Assembly (NCBI RefSeq): GCF_900961225.1
Contig: NZ_CAAHFN010000098.1
Location: 152,378-216,377 of the forward strand
Direction: 5' to 3'
From: Modicisalibacter radicis
Lineage (GTDB): Bacteria; Pseudomonadota; Gammaproteobacteria; Pseudomonadales; Halomonadaceae
DNA length: 64,000 nt
In this document: in pieces, positions 51,975 to 60,399 of the stretch
Numbering within the stretch: the first letter of the stretch is position 1
How the letters are laid out: the number at the start of each line of letters is the position of its first letter
Notes under the pieces: model-generated
Told to the model about the DNA's origin: nothing
Database searches by the model: none
Seen by the model: only the letters and a program-made list of their open reading frames with translations
Position numbers and translations under genes: made by a program

Positions 51975-52020
51975 GGGTTGGCGCTCTTGTCTTCGCTCGA
52001 CAGGCGTATCCTTCTCTGGG

Positions 52021-52911
52021 TCAATCCCGGTCGCCAAAACTGACCCTTACGATATCGCGGGGCTCGATCCCCAGCCGCGCGAAGGTCGTCGCATCCCGAC
52101 CGACGATGTTGTCGCTTTCCATCAGGATGACCTGATCGCGGGTCAGGGGCGGTTCGGGCAGCACCGCGAGCGGCGCGGTCAGGGCGCGCCATAGCGAGAA
52201 GGGCACCGGCAGCAGTTGGTGGTGTTGACCGTGGCGTTGCTGGGCGGCCCGTACCAGCTCTCGATAGCGATGGACACCAGCGCCGCCCAGTTCGATCACT
52301 TCGCCGGTGATGTCCCGCGCAAGGACCCGCGCCACGGCCTCGGCGACATCGTTGACGTGGACCGGTTGCAGCCGCGTCGCGCCGTGACCGAACAGCGGCA
52401 CGAGCGGCAACCGGGCGAGCATGGCGAGGCTGCTCGCAAACGCATCATCGGGTCCGAACAGCACGCTGGGGCGTAGCGCCACGGCGCCGGGGTGGGTTTC
52501 GCGCACGGCTCGCTCGCCTCGGGCCCGGGCGCGCACATAGGCAGAATCCGAGGCCTCGTCGACGCCGATGCCGGAGATATGCACCAGCCCCGTGCGCTTC
52601 TCGGCAGCCAGCCGGGCAAGCCGGGTGGCGGCTTCGACGTGGATGGTGGTGAAGCCGAGCCCCCGGCGCTCGACATAGAGGCTGACGGCATTGACCGCGG
52701 CATCGGCGCCTTCCAGCGCCGCGGCGAGCGAGGCATCGTCGCGGACGTCGGTCCGCCGGAAGACCACCTTGCCGCTGGCTTCGGGGACGGCGACGTCGCG
52801 TGCGTGGCGGGCGGCGACGATCACCTCGATTCCCGCCCGGGCGAGGCGCATGACGATGCGCCGTCCGAGAAAACCGGTGCCGCCGAAGACGGTGACGCGA
52901 TTGGCTGGCAT
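52021..52911 (-). CDS. NAD(P)H-binding atypical SDR (NmrA/NDUFA9-like)
   Basis: This 296-residue protein has the extended-SDR cofactor motif TVFGGTGFLGRRIV at the N terminus, the RRTDVRDDASLAAALEGAD strand that binds the adenine side, and the LQPVHVNDVAEAVARVL segment. No active-site Tyr-x-x-x-Lys pair is evident, as in NmrA-like and complex-I NDUFA9-like proteins, which bind NAD(P) but may not be enzymes. AGGAGG precedes the ATG. It lies 35 bases after a membrane-protein gene on the same strand. Confidence 0.85.
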   Translation of the reverse strand: MPANRVTVFGGTGFLGRRIVMRLARAGIEVIVAARHARDVAVPEASGKVVFRRTDVRDDASLAAALEGADAAVNAVSLYVERRGLGFTTIHVEAATRLARLAAEKRTGLVHISGIGVDEASDSAYVRARARGERAVRETHPGAVALRPSVLFGPDDAFASSLAMLARLPLVPLFGHGATRLQPVHVNDVAEAVARVLARDITGEVIELGGAGVHRYRELVRAAQQRHGQHHQLLPVPFSLWRALTAPLAVLPEPPLTRDQVILMESDNIVGRDATTFARLGIEPRDIVRVSFGDRD

Positions 52912-52946
52912 GCGTGTTCCTCCTTGAAGGCCTTATCGACTCCTGC

Positions 52947-53813
52947 TTATTCGCGTGGCGGCAGCCGGCGGCGCTCGAACCGACCGCCGAGGCGCGCCTG
53001 ACCGAACAGCCGCCCGCCCAGGCGGTAGAGCAGGTACAGGAAGCCCAGCGGGAAAAGGATCGTCTGGGTGATGAAGATCATGGTCAGGTCGACGACCTTG
53101 TCGGTGATCGCGTCGAAGCCGTCGACCACGCTTGCAACCGGGTCGCCGACCAGATGGCTCAGGCTGCCCTTGAGCTTCTCCCACCAGTTCTGCGCTTGTT
53201 CCTGGTTGGAGATCTGATCGTCGGCGATCTCGGATAGTCTTTCCTCGGTGGTTTCCAGCTGACTCATGGTGGCCTGGCGCGGCTCGTCGAGAAACGCCTC
53301 GCTGGCCAGGCCGCTGGCCAGCGCCACCAGCAGCACCGCGAAGCGCAGGAATATCCCGGCCAGCGCCAGCTTGAGCGCGGCGCTCTGCCCGACACGCGCG
53401 CGTAGCGCCACCAGCGCCGCGGCCAGCACGCAGGCTCCGCTGACCAGCGTCTTGATGACGGTACTGGCCGAGATGCCCAGCAGCAGTTTCTGCAGCGCCA
53501 GCGAGCCGGTGGCGGCGAACATGACCCACGAGAAGCGTTCGATCATGTCGTTGGCCGGGTCGAGCGCCTCGCCGACCGAGATCTGGAATACCTGCAGGTC
53601 GACGGTCGAGGATTGCAGCACCGAGATGGTGGCATTGAGCCCCCGGGCGATGGCGAAGGCGGCGAAGGCGTCGCCCAGCGAATCGTCGAGGGTGGCCAGC
53701 GCCCAGAGCTGGGGCGCCTCGAGCCAGGCGAGGGCGGCCAGCAGCAGCAGGCTGCCGGCCAGCCAGTAAGAACGTGTCATCGCGAATTGCCTATGGGAAG
53801 CGGTCTGGCGCAT
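52947..53813 (-). CDS. Membrane protein of unknown function
   Basis: I do not recognise the family. It has one N-terminal hydrophobic segment (YWLAGSLLLLAALAWL), three further helices near the middle (including LALQKLLLG and LKLALAGIFLRFAVLLVAL), a soluble acidic stretch of ~60 residues with coiled-coil character (SQLETTEERLSEIADD, then NQEQAQNWWEKLKG), and a last helix IFITQTILFPLGFLYLLYRL followed by a basic tail. Two starts are possible: 53813, with AGGGAG very close, or 53780 (MTRSYW), with no clear site. It may be co-transcribed with the NmrA-like gene. Confidence 0.7.
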   Translation of the reverse strand: MRQTASHRQFAMTRSYWLAGSLLLLAALAWLEAPQLWALATLDDSLGDAFAAFAIARGLNATISVLQSSTVDLQVFQISVGEALDPANDMIERFSWVMFAATGSLALQKLLLGISASTVIKTLVSGACVLAAALVALRARVGQSAALKLALAGIFLRFAVLLVALASGLASEAFLDEPRQATMSQLETTEERLSEIADDQISNQEQAQNWWEKLKGSLSHLVGDPVASVVDGFDAITDKVVDLTMIFITQTILFPLGFLYLLYRLGGRLFGQARLGGRFERRRLPPRE

Positions 53814-53887
53814 TCTCCCTCAGGCCGGCGGTGGCTGCCAGATGCCCCGGATCGCGAGGCATGCGATGCCTGGCTGAGCGGAGCCGA

Positions 53888-55315
53888 TCATCGCCGGCGC
53901 GGCAGAATTCGCCCGGCAGCCATCAGGTCGTCGGGGTCGAAGAGCTTTTTGAGTCCGTCGAGCAGTTCACGTTCGAGATCGTCGAGGCCGGCCAGGAAGG
54001 GACGTTGCTTGACGCGTCCTATGCCATGCTCGGCGCTGATGCTGCCTTCATGAGCATCGACGAGGTCGAACAGGATTGCTTCCAGTTCATGCAGCAAGGC
54101 TTGCTTGGCACCATGCTCGAGCGTCGCGGGCGGCAGGAGGTTGAAATGCAGATTACCGTCGCCGATATGCCCGTAGGCGATCACCTGCGTTTCGGGGGAG
54201 CGTTCCGTCATGGCTTGGCAGGCGCCTTCGAAGAACGCCGTCAACGCTGAAATGGGCAGCGAGATATCGGTACGTAAATGTTCGCCACGCATTTGCTGGC
54301 CCTCCAGCATGCTTTCGCGGATCTGCCACAGCTGGGCGGCTTGTGCCTCGCTGCTGGCGAGTACGCCATCCCGCACGTGGCCCTGGTCCGCGCCGGCCTC
54401 GAAGAGGTGTTCGATCATGGTGTCTAGATCCACGGGACCGCTGGCGGAAACTTCCATCAAGACATAGACGGGGTGGGCTTCATCCAACGGGTCGGGGAGC
54501 GCGGGCGTCGCCTCGAACGCCAGTTCCATGCATACGCGGGGAATCAACTCGAACGCCGAAAGCAAATCGCAGCAACTCCGCCGGGCCTGGCTGTACAGCT
54601 TCAATGCGGCGGCGATGTCGGGTACGGCGATCAGCGCGGTGCGTCTTGTTTGCGGGCGAGGAGCGAGCTTGAGTACCGCTCCCGTGACGATGCCCAGTGT
54701 CCCTTCGGCACCGATGAACAGCTGCTTGAGCTCGTAGCCGCGATTGTCCTTGTGCAATGCATGCATGCCGTTCCAGAGGCGACCATTAGGGAGTACCACC
54801 TCGAGGCCCAGGACCAGCTGGCGCATCATGCCGTAGCGCAGCACGTTGAGACCGCCGGCGTTGGTGGAGACGTTGCCGCCAATCTGACAGCTCCCCTGGG
54901 CGCCGAGGGCGAGGGGGAAGTAGCAGTCCGCTTGCTCGGCGGCGTCCTTGACGGTCTGCAGGAGACAGCCGCTGTCCACGCTCATGCTGAAGTTGATGGG
55001 GTCGAGATGGCGGATCCTGTTCAGACGTTCGAGGCTGATCACGAGTTCGCGGCGTTCGGCATCGGGCTGCGCACCGCCAACCAGTCCCGAGTGACCGCCC
55101 TGGGCCACCATGGGTATCCCATGATGATGGCAGTAGCCGACGACCGTCGCCACCTCCTCGGCAGTGCGCGGTCGGGCAACGAGCAACGGCTCGCCGCGCT
55201 GGTCGCCGGCCCAGTCGATGGTATAGCGGGGAAAGTCCGCGGGGTCGTCGATGACCCCGTCGGCACCGAGCCGTTTGGTCAGGAAGGCGATCAGTTCGGC
55301 CTGGCTAGTGTCCAT
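53888..55315 (-). CDS. FAD-linked 2-hydroxyacid dehydrogenase (GlcD/D-2-hydroxyglutarate or D-lactate type)
   Basis: This 475-residue enzyme of the VAO/GlcD family has an FAD-binding half with AQGGHSGLVGGAQPD and GAQGSCQIGGNVSTNAGGLN, and a C-terminal catalytic half with YGHIGDGNLHFNLLPP and SISAEHGIGRVKQ, whose histidines bind metal or substrate. It oxidises a D-2-hydroxyacid and passes electrons to the respiratory chain. I start at MDTSQA, 7 bases after AAGGAAA. It is the last gene of the acid-sugar operon, so it may oxidise a hydroxyacid formed there; the substrate is unassigned. Confidence 0.88.
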   Translation of the reverse strand: MDTSQAELIAFLTKRLGADGVIDDPADFPRYTIDWAGDQRGEPLLVARPRTAEEVATVVGYCHHHGIPMVAQGGHSGLVGGAQPDAERRELVISLERLNRIRHLDPINFSMSVDSGCLLQTVKDAAEQADCYFPLALGAQGSCQIGGNVSTNAGGLNVLRYGMMRQLVLGLEVVLPNGRLWNGMHALHKDNRGYELKQLFIGAEGTLGIVTGAVLKLAPRPQTRRTALIAVPDIAAALKLYSQARRSCCDLLSAFELIPRVCMELAFEATPALPDPLDEAHPVYVLMEVSASGPVDLDTMIEHLFEAGADQGHVRDGVLASSEAQAAQLWQIRESMLEGQQMRGEHLRTDISLPISALTAFFEGACQAMTERSPETQVIAYGHIGDGNLHFNLLPPATLEHGAKQALLHELEAILFDLVDAHEGSISAEHGIGRVKQRPFLAGLDDLERELLDGLKKLFDPDDLMAAGRILPRRR

Positions 55316-55339
55316 CAGTGTTTCCTTCATCGCGTGCGG

Positions 55340-56233
55340 TCAGTCCAGTGGCAGCCGGTTGCGCCGTTTGAGTTCGCGGATCAGGGCGCTGTGGTCCAAT
55401 GCTCCGTCGCCGTGCTCGATCAGGTCGTGGAAGAGCCCGTCGACCAGTCGGCTGACCGGTAGCTCGAGCGCGAGACGCTCCATCTGCCGAAGGGCGGTCT
55501 GGGTGTCCTTGTACTGCCATCGGGCCGGACCGCCGGGCGCATGGTCGTGCTCGAGCATGCGACGCCCGTGGATCCGCAGGATCGTCGAGTCGGCGAAGCC
55601 GCCCTGAAGCGCTTCCAGGACGCGCTCGAGGTCGGCGCCGCCGCGCTCCGCCAGCAACAGTGCCTCGGCGATCGCGGCGATGCCGTTGGCGACGATCAGC
55701 TGGTTGGCGAGCTTGGTCAACTGACCGCTTCCCGCCGGGCCGACGTGTACGGCCCGGCCCAGCACGTCGAAGAGCGTCCGGGCGCGCTCGAATGCGGCTG
55801 CCTCGCCGCCGACCATGATCGCCAGACTGCCGTCGACGGCGCCTTTCTCGCCGCCGGAGACCGGCGCGTCCAGATAGTTGATCCCGAGTTGCCGTGCCGC
55901 CTCGGCCTGACGTTCGGCAGTGTCGACTGGGATCGAGCTCATCACGATCAGCGTGCTGTCGGCACACATCATCGACAGCACCCCATCGTCGCCGAACAGG
56001 AGGGCATCGCACGCTGGGCCGTCGCTGAGCATGACGATCACCGTTTCGGCCTGTTCGACCGCCGCGCCGGGGGTGTCGGCGATATCGACGGGGACCTCGT
56101 CGCCAAGCCGTGCGACCTTGTCGTGGCTGCGGTTCCAGACCGTGACGCGGTGAAAGGCAGCGGTCAGCCGCCTGGCGATCGGTGCACCCATGATGCCGGT
56201 TCCGAGCACGGCAATCGTCGTTTCGTCGGACAT
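55340..56233 (-). CDS. HIBADH-family dehydrogenase, tartronate-semialdehyde-reductase/threonate-dehydrogenase-like
   Basis: This 297-residue enzyme has the Rossmann motif VLGTGIMGAPIARRL, the canonical substrate loop DAPVSGGEKGAVDGSL and catalytic Lys in GQLTKLANQLI. The family includes GlxR and L-threonate dehydrogenase (LtnD), so it fits handling of a three- or four-carbon hydroxyacid in this operon. It begins 68 bases after a second, divergent family member on the same strand and lies 25 bases before the FAD-linked dehydrogenase. Exact substrate is inferred only. Confidence 0.88.
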   Translation of the reverse strand: MSDETTIAVLGTGIMGAPIARRLTAAFHRVTVWNRSHDKVARLGDEVPVDIADTPGAAVEQAETVIVMLSDGPACDALLFGDDGVLSMMCADSTLIVMSSIPVDTAERQAEAARQLGINYLDAPVSGGEKGAVDGSLAIMVGGEAAAFERARTLFDVLGRAVHVGPAGSGQLTKLANQLIVANGIAAIAEALLLAERGGADLERVLEALQGGFADSTILRIHGRRMLEHDHAPGGPARWQYKDTQTALRQMERLALELPVSRLVDGLFHDLIEHGDGALDHSALIRELKRRNRLPLD

Positions 56234-56301
56234 GTCGGTCTCTTGTTCTAAATCAGTGAAATGCGACTTGCGGGCCATCGACACTCATGCACCGCGGTTC
56301 T

Positions 56302-57210
56302 TTACGAAGCGCGCAGGTCGACATCGTTGAGCTCGGCGATGACCTCCGCGATCATGGGAACGTAATCCTCGCCGTGGTCGCTGTTGACGGCCAGGGCATA
56401 GGTGTTCTTCACCGCGTTCGATAGCGGATTGAGCATGCCGGCCCGGTCGGCCATGGTATCCAAGTATTGCATGTCCTTGCAGGCGTTTTGCAGCGTGAAG
56501 GGGTGCGCGTCGCGATCGCCTTCGAGCACGTACTGCATGTAGGTACGGTAGAAGCCGCAGTCGGTCCGCCCGCCGCGGATGATCGAATCGAAGCGCGACA
56601 CATCGATGCCGACCCTGGCGGCCAGAGCCAGCGCCTCGGCATAGAGGGCGCCGTAACCCAGCGACAGGAAGTTGTTGAGCAGCTTCATCTTGTGGCCGTC
56701 ACCCAGGTCCCCGGCGTGGATGATCTGCTCGGCCCAGGTCTCCAGCCAGGGCGTCAGGCGTTCGAGTGTTGCCGCCTCGCCGCCGACCAGGGTTCGCAGC
56801 TTGCCTTCCCAGGCATGCCGTGCAGTGCGACTCAGCGGCGCGTCGACCAGGGTGACCCCGTGCTCCGCCAGCCGTGGCGCCAAGGCCAGGGTCGAGTCGG
56901 GGTCCGAGGTCGAGGCGTCAACGATGATCGTTCCGGCACGCAGCCCTGCGATCAGCCCGTCGGGGCCTTCCATGAGCCGCTCGACCTCGGGCGAGCCCGG
57001 CAGGCACAGGCAGACGATATCGGAGGCGCCCGCCAGTTCACGGACTGTCGTCATCTCCCGGGCGCCGCGCGAGACCAGGTCGTCGATCGGCGTGCGGTTG
57101 CGATGTGCGACGATCGTCAGCGGGAAGCCCTTCTCGACGGTGTTCTTGCCGATGCCGTGGCCCATCAGGCCGGTACCTATGAGGCCTACTCGGGGGGAAT
57201 GCTCGTTCAT
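56302..57210 (-). CDS. HIBADH-family dehydrogenase with altered substrate loop
   Basis: This 302-residue beta-hydroxyacid dehydrogenase has the Rossmann motif GLIGTGLMGHGIGKN and catalytic Lys in DGHKMKLLNNFLS. The substrate loop, usually D-A-P-V-S-G-G, reads DAPLSRTARHAWEGKL, so the two glycines are replaced by Arg-Thr and a histidine is added; this probably changes the acid that is accepted. It stands between the tctA gene and the other family member, within the catabolic operon. A role as an acid-sugar (threonate-like) dehydrogenase is the best guess. Confidence 0.86.
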   Translation of the reverse strand: MNEHSPRVGLIGTGLMGHGIGKNTVEKGFPLTIVAHRNRTPIDDLVSRGAREMTTVRELAGASDIVCLCLPGSPEVERLMEGPDGLIAGLRAGTIIVDASTSDPDSTLALAPRLAEHGVTLVDAPLSRTARHAWEGKLRTLVGGEAATLERLTPWLETWAEQIIHAGDLGDGHKMKLLNNFLSLGYGALYAEALALAARVGIDVSRFDSIIRGGRTDCGFYRTYMQYVLEGDRDAHPFTLQNACKDMQYLDTMADRAGMLNPLSNAVKNTYALAVNSDHGEDYVPMIAEVIAELNDVDLRAS

Positions 57211-57249
57211 GTCGCCTGTCTCGTGTTGTCTTTCGTGTCACTCGGCAGG

Positions 57250-58758
57250 TCATTTCGAGAAGGAATCCTGCCCCTTGTGTCCCAGTCGGACGAAGAGCCT
57301 GACCAAACGCGGGCCGTAGAGGATCAGAGCCGCCAGGGCGAAAAGCACCATGGCGATTGGGCGATTCAGGAAGATCGCCAGATCGCCGCCTCCCATAGAA
57401 GAAGTCTGGATTAACGTTTTTTCGAACATTCCACCGAGGACGATCCCTAGTATTAGAGGGGCGGTGGGATACTCATAGCGCTTCATGAAATAGCCAATGA
57501 TTCCGAAAGCCAACGTTAGCCAGACCCCCCACATGCGATTTTCGATGGCGTAAGCGCCGATGAATGATAGAAACAAAATGCAAGGATAAATCAATGCATA
57601 ACGGAAGCGCAGGAGCGAAGCAAATACAGGAACGAGAGGCAAGTTGAGCAGTAATAGTATTACGCTCCCAATGAAGAATGAGCACATTAGTCCCCAGACC
57701 AAGTCAGGCTCGTTGGTAAAAAGCAAGGGGCCGGGCTGAATGCCGAAGACAATGAAAGCGCCAAGCAAAACCGCTGTTGTTCCCGAACCGGGAATACCCA
57801 AGGTGAGGGTGGGTACGAAGGCACCATTGACTGCTGCGCTATTTGCAGCCTCCGGCGCGGCAACCCCTTCTATGGCCCCTTTGCCGAATTCGTCCTTGTG
57901 CTTTGAGAAATGACGCGCCAGATCGTAGCCCAGGAAAGAGGCGAGCGTGGCACCAGCGCCCGGTAGTACCCCGATAAAAAACCCAAGGAGACCACTGCCC
58001 AATATGGTAGTCCGACACCTCCGCCAATCCTCCCGCTTCAGTATCATATCGCGAAAGCGCGTACGTATTGGTTCAACTTTACCACTGCGCACTTGATGCA
58101 GTACTTCAGCTACCGCGAATAGGCCAATAACTACCGGCAAGAATCCAATACCTCCAAATAGATTGATAAAACCAAAGGTAAAGCGCGCGCTACCACTTTG
58201 CGGATCGAGGCCAATGGTAGTGATTGCCACGCCTAGACTGGCCATGGCCAGTCCCTTTGTGCGTGATGTTCCACTAAAACCAACGATGCTGGTGAAGCCG
58301 AGAACGATCAGTGCACAAATTTCGGGTGGTCCGAAATGAAGCGCCAGGGAAGCGAAGAACGGGGCTAATGCCATGAGGAGAATCAAGCTGATGATGCCCG
58401 AAACGAAGCTTGAGACCGCGCCTATGGCCAAGGCTGGCCCGGCCCGACCTTGTCGAGCCATGGGGTAACCGTCGATGGCGGTAACTACGCTGGCCGAATC
58501 ACCTGGCGTGGCAATCAGGACCGAGGTGATCGTCGCACCATACTGCGCGCCATAGTAAATACCAGCGAGCATGATGAGAGCAGTGATAGGGCTCAAATTG
58601 AGAGTCAAGGGTAACAGCAAGGCGACGCCGGTAGCCGAGCCTAGCCCGGGTAGCAGGCCAATGACCGTGCCGAGCAATACTCCGATGAAACAATAGAGCA
58701 GATTTATGGGAGTCAGCGCGGTACCAAATCCCGTTATCAGGTGCGCAAAAAAGTCCAT
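57250..58758 (-). CDS. Tripartite tricarboxylate transporter large permease (TctA)
   Basis: This 502-residue membrane protein of the TctA family shows GLLPGLGSATGVALLLPLT near the N terminus, YYGAQYGATITSVLIATPGD, GFFIGVLPGAGATLASFLGY at the start of the second half, and GIPGSGTTAVLLGAF. It forms the sodium-coupled channel of the Tct system. GGAGG lies before the ATG, and only three bases separate it from the tctB stop. The three tct genes are AT-richer than the surrounding genes. Confidence 0.95.
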   Translation of the reverse strand: MDFFAHLITGFGTALTPINLLYCFIGVLLGTVIGLLPGLGSATGVALLLPLTLNLSPITALIMLAGIYYGAQYGATITSVLIATPGDSASVVTAIDGYPMARQGRAGPALAIGAVSSFVSGIISLILLMALAPFFASLALHFGPPEICALIVLGFTSIVGFSGTSRTKGLAMASLGVAITTIGLDPQSGSARFTFGFINLFGGIGFLPVVIGLFAVAEVLHQVRSGKVEPIRTRFRDMILKREDWRRCRTTILGSGLLGFFIGVLPGAGATLASFLGYDLARHFSKHKDEFGKGAIEGVAAPEAANSAAVNGAFVPTLTLGIPGSGTTAVLLGAFIVFGIQPGPLLFTNEPDLVWGLMCSFFIGSVILLLLNLPLVPVFASLLRFRYALIYPCILFLSFIGAYAIENRMWGVWLTLAFGIIGYFMKRYEYPTAPLILGIVLGGMFEKTLIQTSSMGGGDLAIFLNRPIAMVLFALAALILYGPRLVRLFVRLGHKGQDSFSK

Positions 58759-58761
58759 GAC

Positions 58762-59274
58762 TCAGCCTCCAATCAGTGGGGCAATGATGCCGAGGGGCAA
58801 ACGAATCCCCATGAGTTGGTAAAAGATAAGCCAGGCAAGAAGCCCTATACTTAGACTGATGACTAAGCTGAACCAAAAGTGTTCGCGCTCCACTACGGCC
58901 AAGATCGCGAATACAAGAATTGAAAAGGTCAGGAGGAATCCTAGGATAGGCGACAAGATGACTGCTATAAGCAACAATCCAAAGATCAATGCTACGGATT
59001 TCGTAGTGTTGTGGCGCGCTTGTTTGTCAGTTTCTGTCTCGGGTCCGGTGTCCTCTCCTGTTGGATTTGTCGTGACGTGGACGCGAGACTTCCAGGTCTC
59101 CCAGCCGATCATGGCACCGAAAGCGACCAATAGAAGGCCGGCTATAAAAGGGACGAAGCCCGGACTTATCCGGGCTTCTTCTCCCAGGACACAGTAATCG
59201 ATCGAGAGGGTGGAAAACGCCGCTCCTATTGCGACGAGGATCAACGCTCCCACGTAGTCTCCTCTCGGTTTCAT
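58762..59274 (-). CDS. Tripartite tricarboxylate transporter small permease (TctB)
   Basis: This 170-residue protein has four hydrophobic segments and a polar, acidic loop (about residues 60-85), matching TctB in size and layout. It pairs with TctA in the inner membrane. GAGG stands 9 bases before the ATG. It begins 12 bases after the tctC stop and is followed almost at once by tctA, giving the usual tctC-tctB-tctA order. Sequence conservation in this family is low, so the call rests partly on context. Confidence 0.88.
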   Translation of the reverse strand: MKPRGDYVGALILVAIGAAFSTLSIDYCVLGEEARISPGFVPFIAGLLLVAFGAMIGWETWKSRVHVTTNPTGEDTGPETETDKQARHNTTKSVALIFGLLLIAVILSPILGFLLTFSILVFAILAVVEREHFWFSLVISLSIGLLAWLIFYQLMGIRLPLGIIAPLIGG

Positions 59275-59286
59275 GGCAATTACCTC

Positions 59287-60291
59287 TCAGTCCGTATCTT
59301 TGAGGAGTGGAGAAATAGTATTATGTTGTTTTGCAAGAAATTCGGCGAATTCATCACCGGTCCGTATCTTCGGAGTCAGGTAGTTGTTGTCGATGTAGGT
59401 CTTGTAACTTTCGGTTTTAGACCATGCCTTGATTGCATTCTCCCAGTATGTTTTTTGTGCCTCGCTGAGCCCAGGTGCAGCAATTATCCCACGGAACTGC
59501 AGGGTGGGAGTGACGTCGACATCGATTCCTGCTTCGGCAATGGTCGGTATATCTGCTAAAGGAGATTTTTGGAATCGCGTTTCCTTGAAAATGGTCAAGG
59601 CACGGACTTTACTGGCCTTGATGAGTTCGATTGCCTCTCCAGGGTTGGCGCCAGCAGCGGCAACGTCACCGCCAAGTAAGGCGGCGTTATTTGCCGAACC
59701 AGATTCGAAGACCACACGGTTGAATGAAACATCCTGGTCCTTTTCGATCAGTTTGAAGGCTAAAGAGGCCGGGCTACCCTTGCCAGAGATGGCTATATTG
59801 ACCTGGCTCTCCTTCGCTGCATCGACCAGGTCACTAATGGATTTATACGGGGATTCATTGGCGACGATTATCATCGTATGATCCTCGGCGACTTCAGCAA
59901 TTGGCGTCAGCTTTTCCCAACTGTATGGGACATCGTTCATGAGGGGCAAGATGATAGCCGCCCCTGTCTCCGACGCGAGAAGGTAGTGGGGGTTGTCTTG
60001 GCGCTGCAGAAGCGTCGAATAACCTACGGCGCCTGAACCACCGACGATGTTCTGGACGGAAATGTCGATATTGTTTCTGACTTCCTCCATGCCCGATGTT
60101 GCCGCGCGGCCGAAAGTATCACTTCCGCCACCGGGTTTGAACGGCACCACCATCGAGACTTGCTGCGACGGAGACCATGAGGATTCTTGGGCATGGGCGG
60201 AATTTGCTAATGTTACGGAGCCCAAGGCGCAGGCCATCGCTATGGCACTGCCGGTCTTTAGGAAACTTTTGCGATTTTTTGTGGTGGTCAT
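59287..60291 (-). CDS. Tripartite tricarboxylate transporter substrate-binding protein (TctC/Bug family)
   Basis: This 334-residue periplasmic receptor has a signal peptide ending at ANSAHAQ. The Bug-family ligand loop VPFKPGGGSDTFGR, the NIVGGSGAVGY loop and the ISGKGSPASLAFKL region are visible; these loops typically hold a carboxylate through water molecules. A strong GGAG site is 7 bases before the ATG. It lies between the dehydratase gene and tctB, so the ligand is probably the acid processed by the dehydratase and PdxA2-like enzymes. Codon use is AT-richer than that of flanking genes. Confidence 0.93.
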   Translation of the reverse strand: MTTTKNRKSFLKTGSAIAMACALGSVTLANSAHAQESSWSPSQQVSMVVPFKPGGGSDTFGRAATSGMEEVRNNIDISVQNIVGGSGAVGYSTLLQRQDNPHYLLASETGAAIILPLMNDVPYSWEKLTPIAEVAEDHTMIIVANESPYKSISDLVDAAKESQVNIAISGKGSPASLAFKLIEKDQDVSFNRVVFESGSANNAALLGGDVAAAGANPGEAIELIKASKVRALTIFKETRFQKSPLADIPTIAEAGIDVDVTPTLQFRGIIAAPGLSEAQKTYWENAIKAWSKTESYKTYIDNNYLTPKIRTGDEFAEFLAKQHNTISPLLKDTD

Positions 60292-60399
60292 TGCAATTCT
60301 CCTAATGTTTTTGTGAGCTACTAGATTTGTTGTTCTTGACGTAAGGCGTTGCTTGTCTCCTCTATTAATTAGAGAGTGAGTGTTGCCGTCGAGAAGGGG

